Source: Mycolicibacterium malmesburyense
GTDB lineage: Bacteria; Actinomycetota; Actinomycetes; Mycobacteriales; Mycobacteriaceae
NCBI RefSeq assembly: GCF_001050015.1
Contig: NZ_CVTB01000258.1
Location: forward strand, 62,001 to 126,000
Direction: 5' to 3'
DNA length: 64,000 nucleotides
Position 1 is the first letter of the stretch. Each line of letters begins with the position of its first letter. The notes beneath the pieces were generated by a model, which worked only from the letters and a program-made list of their open reading frames with translations, was not told where the DNA came from and made no database searches. A program made the position numbers and the translations under genes. This document shows, piece by piece, positions 48,767 through 62,417 of this stretch.

Positions 48767-48830
48767 TCCGCGAAACTGCACTCACGCAGGCCGCACTCGC
48801 ACTTCCGCTGCTGGAATACAGTTTCGCGGA
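48767..48830. repeat. Inverted repeat TCCGCGAAACTG ... CAGTTTCGCGGA
   Basis: Perfect 12-bp arms 40 bases apart, in the 89-base gap between lpqT and the SDR gene. The interior holds CGCACTCGCACTT-like sequence reminiscent of the repeat at 37,982. It may end lpqT transcription or be a dispersed repeat. Confidence 0.65.
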
Positions 48831-48836
48831 GCCGTG

Positions 48837-49511
48837 CTATTTCGGCGGCGGCTTGGGGACCGCGACGTTGAAGCCGCCGATGATCTTCTCGATGTCTGGG
48901 GCCTCCTCGACGGCCTTCTGCGCATACCCCGTCACCGTGAACTGGATCAGGTACCGCTGCTTGGCCGGTGGCGCTCCCGTCGCAATGACGATGCGGTTGT
49001 AGCTGTGCATCCGTTCGCCGTTGAGGTCGTAGCTGCCCTCGATCATCGCTGACGGGAAACCCTTGAAGTCGTCCATGGAGGCGTTGAGGCGCTTGAAGTT
49101 CTGCGACATCTCGGCGTCGACGTAGCCGTGCTTGATCGCCTCTCGCGGATCGAAGTCGCCGGTCAGCTTCATCACCACCAGCATCGCGATCGGGTAGGTC
49201 TCGCCCTTGGCGATCACCCTGGTGCCCGGCGCGAAGTTGGTGTTGAAGTACGGCTGCCATCCGGGCGGCGTCGGGTACGTCACGGTCAGATCGGTGAGCT
49301 TCTCGGGGAACACGGGCTGACCGGTCACCCCGGCCCGTTCCAGGAACAACGCGATCGGCTCCGGCTGTTCGCCATCCGGCGCCGCGGAGGACGTCGGCGT
49401 CGACGACGTCGACCACACCGACTGGTAATCGGGCGGTTCCGTGCCGCAGGCGGCGACCACGCCGACGGCCGTCACCGCACCGGCCAGAAGCGCAAAGCCC
49501 CTGCAGCTCAC
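48837..49511 (-). CDS. lpqT: Lipoprotein LpqT
   Basis: 224 aa from the GTG at 49511, overlapping the arsC-like stop (GTGA); the longer frame above is antisense to nothing useful and adds no homology. Signal peptide with lipobox VAAC (VGVVAACGTEPPD). The LpqN-type domain has DLTVTYPTPPGWQPYF, VMKLTGDFDPREAIKHG, GYVDAEMSQNFKRLNAS and EEAPDIEKIIGGFNVAVP. It corresponds to Rv1016c. Function unknown; the related LpqN binds lipid-linked partners. Confidence 0.9.
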   Translation of the reverse strand: MSCRGFALLAGAVTAVGVVAACGTEPPDYQSVWSTSSTPTSSAAPDGEQPEPIALFLERAGVTGQPVFPEKLTDLTVTYPTPPGWQPYFNTNFAPGTRVIAKGETYPIAMLVVMKLTGDFDPREAIKHGYVDAEMSQNFKRLNASMDDFKGFPSAMIEGSYDLNGERMHSYNRIVIATGAPPAKQRYLIQFTVTGYAQKAVEEAPDIEKIIGGFNVAVPKPPPK

Positions 49512-49852
49512 AGAATTTCGCGCACCGCGTCGATCGGCCGGGCCAGGCGGGTGCCCTTGGACGTGACGACGAACGGACGCTCGATCAGGATCGGATTCGC
49601 GACCATGGCGTCGAGCAACTCGTCGTCGGACGCGTCGGCCAACCCGAGTTCGCGGTAGAGGGCTTCCTTCTTGCGCACGGCGGCCCGCACCTCGATGCCC
49701 GCGTCGGCGATCATCTCCTCCAGCTCGGCGCGCGTCGGCGGCGTCTTCAGATACTGGACGATCTGCGGCTCGATCCCGTTCTCCCGCAACAGATCCAGCG
49801 TCTTGCGCGAGGTCGAGCACTTCGGGTTGTGGTAGATGACGCTCTGCGACAT
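49508..49852 (-). CDS. ArsC/Spx-family glutaredoxin-like reductase
   Basis: 114 aa. Thioredoxin-fold ArsC family: catalytic Cys in NPKCSTSRKTL (CxxS) and the Arg motif RPFVVTSKGTRLARP. It resembles glutaredoxin-dependent arsenate reductase ArsC of plasmid R773 type, but mycobacteria lack glutathione, so mycothiol or mycoredoxin would have to be the electron donor, or the protein has another role. No ars genes lie near. It is coupled to lpqT by GTGA and starts one base from the prs stop. Confidence 0.85.
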   Translation of the reverse strand: MSQSVIYHNPKCSTSRKTLDLLRENGIEPQIVQYLKTPPTRAELEEMIADAGIEVRAAVRKKEALYRELGLADASDDELLDAMVANPILIERPFVVTSKGTRLARPIDAVREIL

Positions 49853-50833
49853 CTATGCCGACCCGTCGAAAAGGCTGGTGACGGAACCGTTGTCGAACAC
49901 CGCACGGATCGTGTTGGCCAACAGCGGCGCGATCGACAGCACGGTCAACTGCGGGAAGCGCTTCTCCTCGCCGATCGGCAAGGTGTTGGTGACGATCACC
50001 TCGCAGGCGCCCGAATCGGCGAGCCGTTCCCGCGCGGGGTCGGAGAGCACGCCGTGCGTCGCCGCGATGATCACGTCGCCCGCGCCGTCCTGCTTGAGCA
50101 GTTTGACCGCGCCGGCGATGGTGCCGCCGGTGTCGATCATGTCGTCGGTGAGCACGCAGGTCTTACCCCGCACGTCGCCGACGACGCGGTTGGACACCAC
50201 CTCGTTGGGCTTCAGCGGGTCGCGGGTCTTGTGGATGAACGCCAGCGGGACGCCGCCCAGCGAATCCGCCCACTTCTCGGCGACGCGAACACGACCGGAG
50301 TCCGGCGACACGACGACCATGTCGTGATCGGCGTAGTGCTCGGCGATGTAGCCGGTGAGCAGCTTCTGCGCCCGCATGTGGTCGACCGGGCCGTCGAAGA
50401 AGCCCTGGATCTGGTCGGTGTGCAGGTCGACGGTCACGATCCGGTCGGCGCCCGCCGTCTTGAGCAGGTCGGCGACCAGCCGCGCCGAGATCGGTTCACG
50501 GCCGCGGTGCTTCTTGTCCTGCCGCGCGTACGGATAGAACGGCAGGATCGCGGTGATCCGCTTGGCGCTGCCGCGCTTGAGCGCGTCGAGCATGATCAGC
50601 TGTTCCATCAGGTGCTCGTTCAGCGGCGCGGGATGACTCTGCAACACGAACGCGTCGCAGCCGCGCACGGATTCGTCGAATCGGACGAAGATCTCGCCGT
50701 TGGCGAAGTCCCGCGCGGTCTGCGCCGTCACGGGTACGTCGAGTTCCTTGGCGACCTGCTCTGCGAGTTCGGGGTGCGCCCGACCCGAGAACAACATCAA
50801 GTTTTTGCGGTTGTCGGTCCACTCGGTGCCCAC
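49853..50833 (-). CDS. prs: Ribose-phosphate pyrophosphokinase
   Basis: 326 aa. Makes PRPP from ribose-5-phosphate and ATP for nucleotide, His, Trp and decaprenyl-phospho-arabinose synthesis. Class I enzyme: catalytic-flexible segment GREPISARLVADLL, VVVSPDSGRVRVAEKWAD, and PRPP loop CVLTDDMIDTGGTIAGAV. N-terminal ANLMLFSG-type start MGTEWTDNRKNLMLFSGRAHPEL. It corresponds to Rv1017c. It lies 98 bases from glmU on the same strand. Confidence 0.96.
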   Translation of the reverse strand: MGTEWTDNRKNLMLFSGRAHPELAEQVAKELDVPVTAQTARDFANGEIFVRFDESVRGCDAFVLQSHPAPLNEHLMEQLIMLDALKRGSAKRITAILPFYPYARQDKKHRGREPISARLVADLLKTAGADRIVTVDLHTDQIQGFFDGPVDHMRAQKLLTGYIAEHYADHDMVVVSPDSGRVRVAEKWADSLGGVPLAFIHKTRDPLKPNEVVSNRVVGDVRGKTCVLTDDMIDTGGTIAGAVKLLKQDGAGDVIIAATHGVLSDPARERLADSGACEVIVTNTLPIGEEKRFPQLTVLSIAPLLANTIRAVFDNGSVTSLFDGSA

Positions 50834-50931
50834 AGTGCGCCCTCAAGGTCGGGGATCGATACCGGCCAATCCTACGTAGCTTTACACCCCGGTCGTGCCC
50901 GGGTGGCCAGATCGTGAACGATCGGGGCCAC

Positions 50932-52425
50932 TCACTGCGGTTCGGCGGTGTCCTCGTCGGGCTGTCCGCCCTCATCACCGCCGGTCGCCTCCTCCGCGGC
51001 CCGTGCCGCCGCCGACCCGGGCCGCTTGCGGGCCACCCAACCCTCGATGTTGCGCTGCGGACCCGCCGACACGGCGAGGGCGCCCGGCGGCACGTCGTCG
51101 CGCACGACGGTCCCCGCGCCGGTGTAGGCGCCGTCGCCGACGTTGACCGGGGCGACGAACATGGTGTCCGACCCGGTGCGCACGTGCGAGCCGATCTTGG
51201 TGCGGCTCTTGGTCTCGCCGTCGTAGTTGACGAAGACGCTCGACGCGCCGATGTTGCTGTGCTCGCCGATGTCGGCGTCGCCGACATAGGTCAGGTGCGG
51301 CACCTTGGTGCCGGTGCCGATCGTCGAGTTCTTCGTCTCGACGAACGCGCCGAGCTTGCCGTCGGCGCCCAAAACGGTGCCCGGTCGCAGGTAGGTGAAC
51401 GGTCCCACCGTCGCGCCGTCTCCGATCACCGATGAGCTGCCGTGCGTGCGGCACACCGTCGCGCCGTCACCGACCGTGACATCGGCCAGGGTGGTGTCGG
51501 GCCCGATCTCACACCGCCCGCCGACGCGGGTGCCGTCCAGCAGCTGGGTGCCCGGCTTGACGACGGTGTCGCGGCCGATCGTCACGTCGACATCGATCCA
51601 TGTCGTGGCGGGATCGATGACCGTGACCCCGGCCCGCTGGTGGGCGGCGACGATGCGCCGGTTCAGCTCGGCGCTCAGCTCGGCCAGCTGCACGCGGTCG
51701 TTGACGCCCGCGACCAGCATCGAATCGTCGACGTGCTGGGCCCGCACGACGTGGCCGTCGGAGCGCACGATCGCGATGACGTCGGTCAGATATAGCTCCT
51801 GCTGGGCGTTGTCCGAGCTCAGGCGGCTCAGGGCGGACCGCAGCGCGGCGCCGTCGAACGCGTACACCCCGGCGTTGACCTCGGTGATGGCCAGTTGGTC
51901 TTCGGTGGCGTCGGCCTGCTCGATGATGCCGAACACCTCGCCGTCCGCGCGCGTGATGCGGCCGTATCCGGTGGGGTCGGGCAGCGTGGTGGTCAACACC
52001 GTGGCCGCGACGCGGGCCCGGCGATCCGCGGTGTGGGTGCCGATCAGCTCGGCCAGCGTGTCGGCGTCGAGCAACGGCACGTCGCCCGAGGTCACCACCA
52101 CCGTCCCGGCGAAATCGGGCGGCAGCGCCGTCAGGCCGCACTGCACGGCGTGGCCGGTACCGAGCTGCTGTTCCTGCGTGGCGGTGTCGATGGGACGGCC
52201 CAGCTCGGCGGCCAGTCGTTGCACCTCGGGGGCCACCTGCTCGCGGTCCTTGCCGACGACGACGACCAGGTGCTCGGGCGCCGCCTTGGCGACGGCGTGC
52301 AGCGCGTGCGCGAGCATGCTGCGTCCCGCCAGCGTGTGAAGCACTTTCGGGGTGTCCGAGCGCATCCGGGTTCCCGCGCCGGCCGCGAGAACGACCACCG
52401 CTGTTTCGGTGGCTGCCTGCGTCAT
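50932..52425 (-). CDS. glmU: Bifunctional GlmU (GlcN-1-P acetyltransferase / GlcNAc-1-P uridylyltransferase)
   Basis: 497 aa. The N-terminal pyrophosphorylase domain (about 1-230) starts with [21 protein letters not shown]. The C-terminal left-handed beta-helix acetyltransferase (about 260-460) shows hexapeptide repeats and the acetyl-CoA region. Supplies UDP-GlcNAc for peptidoglycan and the linkage unit. The C-terminus has an acidic tail ([16 protein letters not shown]). It corresponds to Rv1018c. Transcription continues toward prs. Confidence 0.96.
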   Translation of the reverse strand: MTQAATETAVVVLAAGAGTRMRSDTPKVLHTLAGRSMLAHALHAVAKAAPEHLVVVVGKDREQVAPEVQRLAAELGRPIDTATQEQQLGTGHAVQCGLTALPPDFAGTVVVTSGDVPLLDADTLAELIGTHTADRRARVAATVLTTTLPDPTGYGRITRADGEVFGIIEQADATEDQLAITEVNAGVYAFDGAALRSALSRLSSDNAQQELYLTDVIAIVRSDGHVVRAQHVDDSMLVAGVNDRVQLAELSAELNRRIVAAHQRAGVTVIDPATTWIDVDVTIGRDTVVKPGTQLLDGTRVGGRCEIGPDTTLADVTVGDGATVCRTHGSSSVIGDGATVGPFTYLRPGTVLGADGKLGAFVETKNSTIGTGTKVPHLTYVGDADIGEHSNIGASSVFVNYDGETKSRTKIGSHVRTGSDTMFVAPVNVGDGAYTGAGTVVRDDVPPGALAVSAGPQRNIEGWVARKRPGSAAARAAEEATGGDEGGQPDEDTAEPQ

Positions 52426-52521
52426 CGGGCTTTCCTTCCCGCCTTCCCGGCGAGCGTCCGTGTCTGTTCGGCGACACGCCGTTCCACGTTGTCATTTGAC
52501 GGTCGCTCGCCGCCAAATCCG

Positions 52522-52593
52522 CTCCGTCGCCAGGACTCGAACCTGAACTATCTGAACCAAAATCAGAGGTGCTGCCGATTACACCACGACGGA
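52522..52593 (-). tRNA. tRNA-Gln (anticodon TTG)
   Basis: 72-nt cloverleaf on the minus strand. Acceptor TCCGTCG/CGACGGA, anticodon stem TCTGA/TCAGA around TTTTGGT (anticodon TTG, reads CAA and by wobble CAG), T-arm CAGGTTCGAGTCCTG. Discriminator G. It lies upstream of glmU, as in M. tuberculosis. Confidence 0.95.
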
Positions 52594-52649
52594 TTGATCA
52601 ACTCGTGATGCTAGTCCACCGGGGCGGTTCGCCATCTAACCTGATAACC

Positions 52650-53297
52650 GTGGCAGCACCCGACAAGGAGGTCAAAGCACCCCGGGCCCGGATGACGGGC
52701 GCCGAGCGGCGCCACCAGCTCATCGAGGTCGCGCGCAAACTCTTCGCCGAGCGCGGGTACGAGGGCACCTCCATCGAGGAGATCGCCCAGCGCGCCAACG
52801 TCTCCAAACCCGTCGTCTACGAGCACTTCGGTGGCAAGGAAGGCTTGTACGCGGTGGTCGTCGACCGTGAGATGTCGGCGCTGCTCGACGGCATCACCTC
52901 GTCGCTGACCCGCATGACCAACAACCGCTCGAGGCTGCGCATCGAACGCGTCGCACTGGCCCTGCTGACCTACGTCGACGAGCGCACCGACGGTTTCCGC
53001 ATCCTGATCCGCGACTCCCCGGCGTCGATCACCTCCGGCAGCACCTATTCGACGCTGCTGAACGAGGCCGTCAACCAGGTGTCCTCGATCCTGGCGGGGG
53101 ACTTCTCCCGCAGGGGACTGGACCCGGAGATGGCGCCGCTGTACGCCCAGGCGTTGGTCGGTTCGGTGTCGATGACCGCGCAGTGGTGGCTCGACGTGCG
53201 CGAGCCGAAGAAAGAGGTCGTCGCCGCGCATCTGGTCAACCTGTGCTGGAACGGCCTGATGCATCTGGAGAACGACCCCCTGCTGCTCGACGAGTGA
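52650..53297 (+). CDS. TetR-family regulator (Rv1019-like)
   Basis: 215 aa from the GTG at 52650; longer starts run into the tRNA. The N-terminal HTH covers about 18-65 ([35 protein letters not shown] is the recognisable block). The C-terminal TetR_C domain ends [16 protein letters not shown]. It corresponds to Rv1019, which precedes mfd. The target is unknown; autoregulation and control of mfd have been proposed for Rv1019. Confidence 0.9.
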   Translation: MAAPDKEVKAPRARMTGAERRHQLIEVARKLFAERGYEGTSIEEIAQRANVSKPVVYEHFGGKEGLYAVVVDREMSALLDGITSSLTRMTNNRSRLRIERVALALLTYVDERTDGFRILIRDSPASITSGSTYSTLLNEAVNQVSSILAGDFSRRGLDPEMAPLYAQALVGSVSMTAQWWLDVREPKKEVVAAHLVNLCWNGLMHLENDPLLLDE

Positions 53298-53373
53298 CGC
53301 AGATCTCCCCACCGGATCCGGCAAACCCTCGTCGCGGCAAGCTTTTCGGCGCGTGCCTACGATGGAAGGCATC

Positions 53374-57009
<3,636 letters not shown>

Positions 57010-57265
57010 TTGCCTGGTCAGCCGCATTTTGTGCGGGTTCGGCGCCACCCTGGACCCGGCAGCGTTGTTAACGCGCCGCCGCGCGGATCCGACATACGCG
57101 TCGGGGGGTCAAGGTGTTGCTTGCCTTCTGAACCGAGGGAAGTCGTCCAATCCGAGGGCGTCGATCACCTGACGCAGGTGGTTAAGCAATTTCCTAAACC
57201 GAACATCACACGATGCCACCGAGAAATCGGTGTGTATCGCGATGACGCAAGGCGAAGGAGTCTGC

Positions 57266-57775
57266 ATGAATCTCAAGAAGATGGCTGTGACCACCACGAT
57301 GACCGGTGCACTCGGGCTCGGCGCGCTCGGTTTGAGCGCGGGAATCGCTTCGGCCCAGCCGGAGGTGCCCCAGCCGCCTCCGATCCCGGTTCCTGAGGTG
57401 AACGTGCCGGATGTGAATGTTCCGGGTGTGAACGTGCCGGATGTGAATGTTCCGAGTGTGAACGTGCCGGATGTGAATGTTCCGAGTGTGAACGTGCCGG
57501 ATGTGAATGTTCCGAGTGTGAACGCTCCTGACGTGGAGCTGCCCGAGGTGCAGTTCCCTGAGGTCGACGACTACTTCAAGCTTCCGCACGGGCACATCCC
57601 GCCCGGGCAGCTGAAGAATGCGGCGTTCATCAACGGGGTTCCGAACCCCTTCTACGGAATCCCTCCCGGCCAGCTGAAGAAGCTGCCGGAGGTGAACGGG
57701 CTCGTCAACCCGTTCTTCGATGAGAAGCCGGGCCACTGGGTCATCCCGGACGGCCCGATCGAGCCGGAGTCCTGA
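57266..57775 (+). CDS. Secreted protein with NVPDV/NVPSV tandem repeats
   Basis: 169 aa from the ATG at 57266, after AAGGAG; an upstream GTG is less likely. A signal peptide ends at GIASAQP. The mature part has a proline-rich start, then decapeptide repeats of NVPDVNVPSV (about 46-90), encoded by four copies of a 30-base DNA repeat. The C-terminal domain has two similar halves with HIPPGQLKN and GIPPGQLKK, each followed by NPFY/NPFF. I do not recognise a function. It resembles extracellular repeat proteins that contact the wall. It lies between mfd and mazG, not present in the M. tuberculosis order I recall. Confidence 0.85.
   Translation: MNLKKMAVTTTMTGALGLGALGLSAGIASAQPEVPQPPPIPVPEVNVPDVNVPGVNVPDVNVPSVNVPDVNVPSVNVPDVNVPSVNAPDVELPEVQFPEVDDYFKLPHGHIPPGQLKNAAFINGVPNPFYGIPPGQLKKLPEVNGLVNPFFDEKPGHWVIPDGPIEPES
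57401..57520 (+). repeat. Four 30-base tandem repeats in the secreted-protein gene
   Basis: Units start at 57401, 57431, 57461 and 57491 and are almost identical (first unit differs by one base, GGTGTG vs AGTGTG). Each encodes NVPDVNVP(G/S)V. Copy number could vary between strains. Confidence 0.9.
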
Positions 57776-57793
57776 GCAACGCAACAGGGACAC

Positions 57794-57828
57794 GATGGCC
57801 GTCCTGCCGCCCAGGCAGGGCGGCCATC
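57794..57828 (+). terminator. Terminator hairpin after the repeat-protein gene
   Basis: GATGGCCGTCCTGCC pairs with GGCAGGGCGGCCATC (15 bp, one G-U) around a GCCCA loop, 19 bases after the stop codon. No U-tract follows. Confidence 0.8.
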
Positions 57829-57944
57829 GCCGGTTCGGGGTGAGCGGAAAGGGCAACTGGAGTTCGCCGACTTCGGGCTTCGACGAGGTGTTGGTATAAC
57901 CGAGGTCAGCGGTTCGGACAAAACGCGTGAGGGGGTGTAGCCCG

Positions 57945-59015
57945 ATGACCGTCGTTTTGGTCGACCCCCGGCGCCCGTCCCTGATTCCGATCGACGCGAT
58001 CGACCTGCTGTCCGGCGACGTCCAGTACACCGAGGAGATGCCGATCAAGGTGCCGTGGTCACTGCCCGCGGCGCGGCCGGCATATGACGGTGAGGATGCG
58101 CCGGTACTGCTGTCCTCGGACCCGGAACATCCCGCGGTCAGGGCGCGGCTGGCGGCGGGGGACAGGGTGATCTCGGCGCCCGAGGCCGCGCCGGGAGAGC
58201 GACTGGTCGACGCCGTCGCAATGATGGACACGCTCCGCACGTCCGGACCGTGGGAGAGCGAGCAGACGCACGACTCACTGCGCCGCTATCTGCTCGAGGA
58301 AACCTACGAGGTCTTCGACGCCGTGCACAGCGGCGATGCCGACGCACTGCGCGACGAACTCGGAGACGTGTTGTTACAGGTGCTCTTTCACGCCCGCATC
58401 GCCGAAGACGCACCGCAGAATCCGTTCGGCATCGACGACGTCGCCGATGCCCTGGTGCGCAAGCTCGGCAACCGGGTCCCCGCCGTGCTCGCAGGTGAGC
58501 CGATCTCCCTGGACGAACAACTCGCCCAGTGGGAGGAGCGCAAGGCGCTCGAGAAGAAGGCGAAGCGGGCGCATTCCTCGATGGACGACGTACCGACCGC
58601 CCAGCCCGCTTTGGCGTTGGCGCAGAAGGTGATTGAACGCGTGGGCGCGGCGGGGCTGCCCACCGACCTGATCCCCGAGGCGATCACGTCGGTGACGGTC
58701 ACGGCTGGCAGCGATGCCGAGAACGCTTTGCGCGCGGCGGTTCTGGAATTCATGGACACGGTACGACGGGCAGAGCGGGCGATCGTCGTCGATCGTCGCG
58801 GTGACGATGTGCCCGAGGAACTCGACGCGACGTCGCTGGGCACCGTGACCGAAGATGAATGGCGCGCGCACTGGCCGTCCGGCGAAGGGGTGGAAACCGA
58901 CGGCGAGGACGACGCTATTGACACTGAAGAGACCGATGACGACGCGGCTGAGACCAACGAGGCGAAGGTGGCCGATGAGGCTGCCGAGGCCGAAGTTGCC
59001 GATTCCGCGTCCTGA
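57945..59015 (+). CDS. mazG: Nucleoside triphosphate pyrophosphohydrolase MazG
   Basis: 356 aa from the ATG at 57945, preceded by GAGGGGG. Hydrolyses (d)NTPs including oxidised 5-OH-dCTP. The MazG domain (about 90-190) has EETYEVFDAV and DELGDVLLQVLFHARIA, the EexxE/ExxD metal motifs. An N-terminal extension (about 1-85) is typical of mycobacterial MazG. The C-terminal part is acidic low complexity. It corresponds to Rv1021. Confidence 0.93.
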   Translation: MTVVLVDPRRPSLIPIDAIDLLSGDVQYTEEMPIKVPWSLPAARPAYDGEDAPVLLSSDPEHPAVRARLAAGDRVISAPEAAPGERLVDAVAMMDTLRTSGPWESEQTHDSLRRYLLEETYEVFDAVHSGDADALRDELGDVLLQVLFHARIAEDAPQNPFGIDDVADALVRKLGNRVPAVLAGEPISLDEQLAQWEERKALEKKAKRAHSSMDDVPTAQPALALAQKVIERVGAAGLPTDLIPEAITSVTVTAGSDAENALRAAVLEFMDTVRRAERAIVVDRRGDDVPEELDATSLGTVTEDEWRAHWPSGEGVETDGEDDAIDTEETDDDAAETNEAKVADEAAEAEVADSAS

Positions 59016-59118
59016 ACCGCTGAACAATTTGTGCACCCGAATCGCTCCCATCGCTGAGCCGCGACGTCCCCAACCCGTGGGACCATGGGCAGCGACCGAA
59101 GTTGGTTGAGGGAGTCTG

Positions 59119-59850
59119 GTGTCGCCGGTGCGTTGGCTGCGTGCTGTCGCTGTATTGGGGGCGACGGCGCTGCTTTTGGCTTCCAGCTGCTCGTGGCAGC
59201 TCGGGACGCCCATCCCTGAGGGCGTGCCACCGCCGCCCGGCGATCCGGTGCCCAAAATCGACACCTACGCCAAGGGCCGCCCCGCCGATCAACTCCACGA
59301 GTGGGCCGCCGAACGCGCCCCCAAGCTGGGCATTCCGGTGGCCGCGCTCGAGGCGTACGCCTATGCGGCGCGGGTGGCCGAGGTGGAGAACCCCGATTGC
59401 AAGCTGGCGTGGACGACGCTGGCGGGGATCGGCCAGGTGGAAAGCCACCACGGCACCTACCGGGGTGCGGCGATCGGAGCCAACGGCGACGTCGAACCGC
59501 CCATCCGGGGGGTCTGGCTCGACGGCACCAACGGCAACCTCGAGATCTTCGACGATTCCGCGATCAGCCACGACGGTGATTCCCGCCACGCCCGGGCGAT
59601 GGGTCCGATGCAGTTCATCCCCGAGACATGGGGGCACTACGGCGTCGACGCCAACAACGACGGCCAGGCCAGCGCGGACAACATGGACGACGCCGCCCTG
59701 TCCGCGGCCGGCTATCTGTGCTGGACCGGCAAGGACCTGGCCACCCCGCGCGGGTGGATGAACGCGCTGCGCGCCTACAACCATTCCGACCAGTACGCGC
59801 GGACCGTGCGGGACTGGGCGACCGCCTATGCCAACGGGCACCCCCTCTAA
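59119..59850 (+). CDS. lpqU: Lipoprotein LpqU, lytic transglycosylase-like
   Basis: 243 aa. Signal peptide with lipobox LASSC. The SLT/MltB-like domain has the catalytic-Glu region GIGQVESHHGTYRGA, GPMQFIPETWGHYGVD and a C-terminal WMNALRAYNHSDQYARTVRDWA. Predicted to cleave peptidoglycan glycan strands at the membrane face. It corresponds to Rv1022 and lies upstream of eno. Confidence 0.92.
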   Translation: MSPVRWLRAVAVLGATALLLASSCSWQLGTPIPEGVPPPPGDPVPKIDTYAKGRPADQLHEWAAERAPKLGIPVAALEAYAYAARVAEVENPDCKLAWTTLAGIGQVESHHGTYRGAAIGANGDVEPPIRGVWLDGTNGNLEIFDDSAISHDGDSRHARAMGPMQFIPETWGHYGVDANNDGQASADNMDDAALSAAGYLCWTGKDLATPRGWMNALRAYNHSDQYARTVRDWATAYANGHPL

Positions 59851-59891
59851 ATACGCCTGCCGAACAGGGAGGCTCTAGGCTCGTCGGTTGA

Positions 59892-61208
<1,317 letters not shown>

Positions 61209-61222
61209 CCCGGTAACGGCCC

Positions 61223-61927
61223 GTGCCCGAAGCGAAACGGCCCGACCCGAAGCGTCGGTCACCGACCTCCCGACCGGGGAAGTCGGGTAAGGCCGGTGGC
61301 GCGGGGAAGGGCCGTCCGCGCATCGCGGCGCGCCGTGAGCCCCGCGCCACCGAATCGCGACCGGCGACCGACGCGCAGGCCGACGCCCCGGGGAAATCTC
61401 AGGAGACTGGCGTAGTCATCCGGCGCGCGATCGCCGAATCGGCCGAGCAACAGTCCGAACAGCGGTTTGGGTCCGCGGCGCGGCGCGCGGCGATCCTTGC
61501 GGCGGTGGTCTGCGTGCTGACGCTGACGATCGCCGGGCCGGTCCGCACCTACTTCGCGCAACGAACCGAGATGAAGCAACTCAAGGCCACCGAACAGCAG
61601 TTGCGGGCCCAGATCGCCGAACTCGAACAGCAGAAGGTGAAACTGGCCGACCCCGTGTTCATCGCCGCGCAGGCCCGCGAGCGGCTTGGATTCGTCATGC
61701 CGGGCGAGATTCCGTATCAGGTGCAGCTGCCTCCCGGCGCCGCGGTGCCGGGCACACCGGACCAACAGCCCGCGACCGTCAACCGTGACCAGCCGTGGTA
61801 CACGGCGCTGTGGCACACGATCGCCGATGAGCCGCACGGGATCACACCCGGCCCACTGCCGGGTGGACCCGCCGCACCCGATGCGCCCCAACCGCCGCCA
61901 CCACCCCCGCCCGCCCCCGGTGGTTGA
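61223..61927 (+). CDS. FtsB/DivIC-family septum protein
   Basis: 234 aa, GTG start. A basic, disordered cytoplasmic N-terminus (about 1-85), one TM segment (about 92-108, AAILAAVVCVLTLTIAGPV), and a coiled coil (about 115-145, MKQLKATEQQLRAQIAELEQQKVKL) followed by ARERLGFVMPGEIPY. This is the FtsB/DivIC pattern of the divisome FtsQ-FtsL-FtsB complex (Rv1024). A Pro-rich C-terminus ends it. It overlaps the DUF501 gene by 8 bases. Confidence 0.9.
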   Translation: MPEAKRPDPKRRSPTSRPGKSGKAGGAGKGRPRIAARREPRATESRPATDAQADAPGKSQETGVVIRRAIAESAEQQSEQRFGSAARRAAILAAVVCVLTLTIAGPVRTYFAQRTEMKQLKATEQQLRAQIAELEQQKVKLADPVFIAAQARERLGFVMPGEIPYQVQLPPGAAVPGTPDQQPATVNRDQPWYTALWHTIADEPHGITPGPLPGGPAAPDAPQPPPPPPPAPGG

Positions 61928-62417
61928 CCCGGGGGACCTGGACGCCGTCGAGCGGCAGCTCGGGCGCAAGCCGCGCGGCGTCCTCGAGATCGCTTACCGG
62001 TGTCCCAGCGGGGAGCCCGGTGTCGTCAAGACCGCGCCGAAACTCTCTGACGGAACGCCTTTTCCGACGCTGTATTACCTCACCCACCCGGCGTTGACCG
62101 CCGCGGCCAGCAGGCTCGAATCGTCGGGGATGATGCGGGAGATGACCGAGCGGCTGCGCAACGACGCGGAGCTGGCGCGGGCGTACCGCGAAGCGCACGA
62201 GTCGTATCTCGCCGAGCGCGATGCGATCGAGCCTCTGGGGACGACCTTTTCCGGTGGTGGCATGCCGGACCGGGTCAAGTGTCTGCACGTGTTGATCGCC
62301 CACTCGTTGGCCAAAGGTCCCGGCGTCAACCCGCTCGGCGACGAGGCGCTCGCGGCGCTGGCCGACGACCCCGCCATGGACGGAATACTCGAGCCAGGAA
62401 GGTGGAACCATGGGTAG
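61920..62417 (+). CDS. DUF501-family protein
   Basis: 165 aa from the GTG at 61920 (VVDPGDLDAVERQLGRKPRG). Family block GVLEIAYRCPSGEPGVVKTAP, then FPTLYYLTHP, RVKCLHVLIAHSLAKGPGVNPLGDEAL. Conserved across actinobacteria between the ftsB-like gene and ppx (Rv1025). Function unknown; the position suggests a link to division or polyphosphate metabolism. It overlaps ppx2 by 8 bases (ATGGGTAG). Confidence 0.9.
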   Translation: MVDPGDLDAVERQLGRKPRGVLEIAYRCPSGEPGVVKTAPKLSDGTPFPTLYYLTHPALTAAASRLESSGMMREMTERLRNDAELARAYREAHESYLAERDAIEPLGTTFSGGGMPDRVKCLHVLIAHSLAKGPGVNPLGDEALAALADDPAMDGILEPGRWNHG

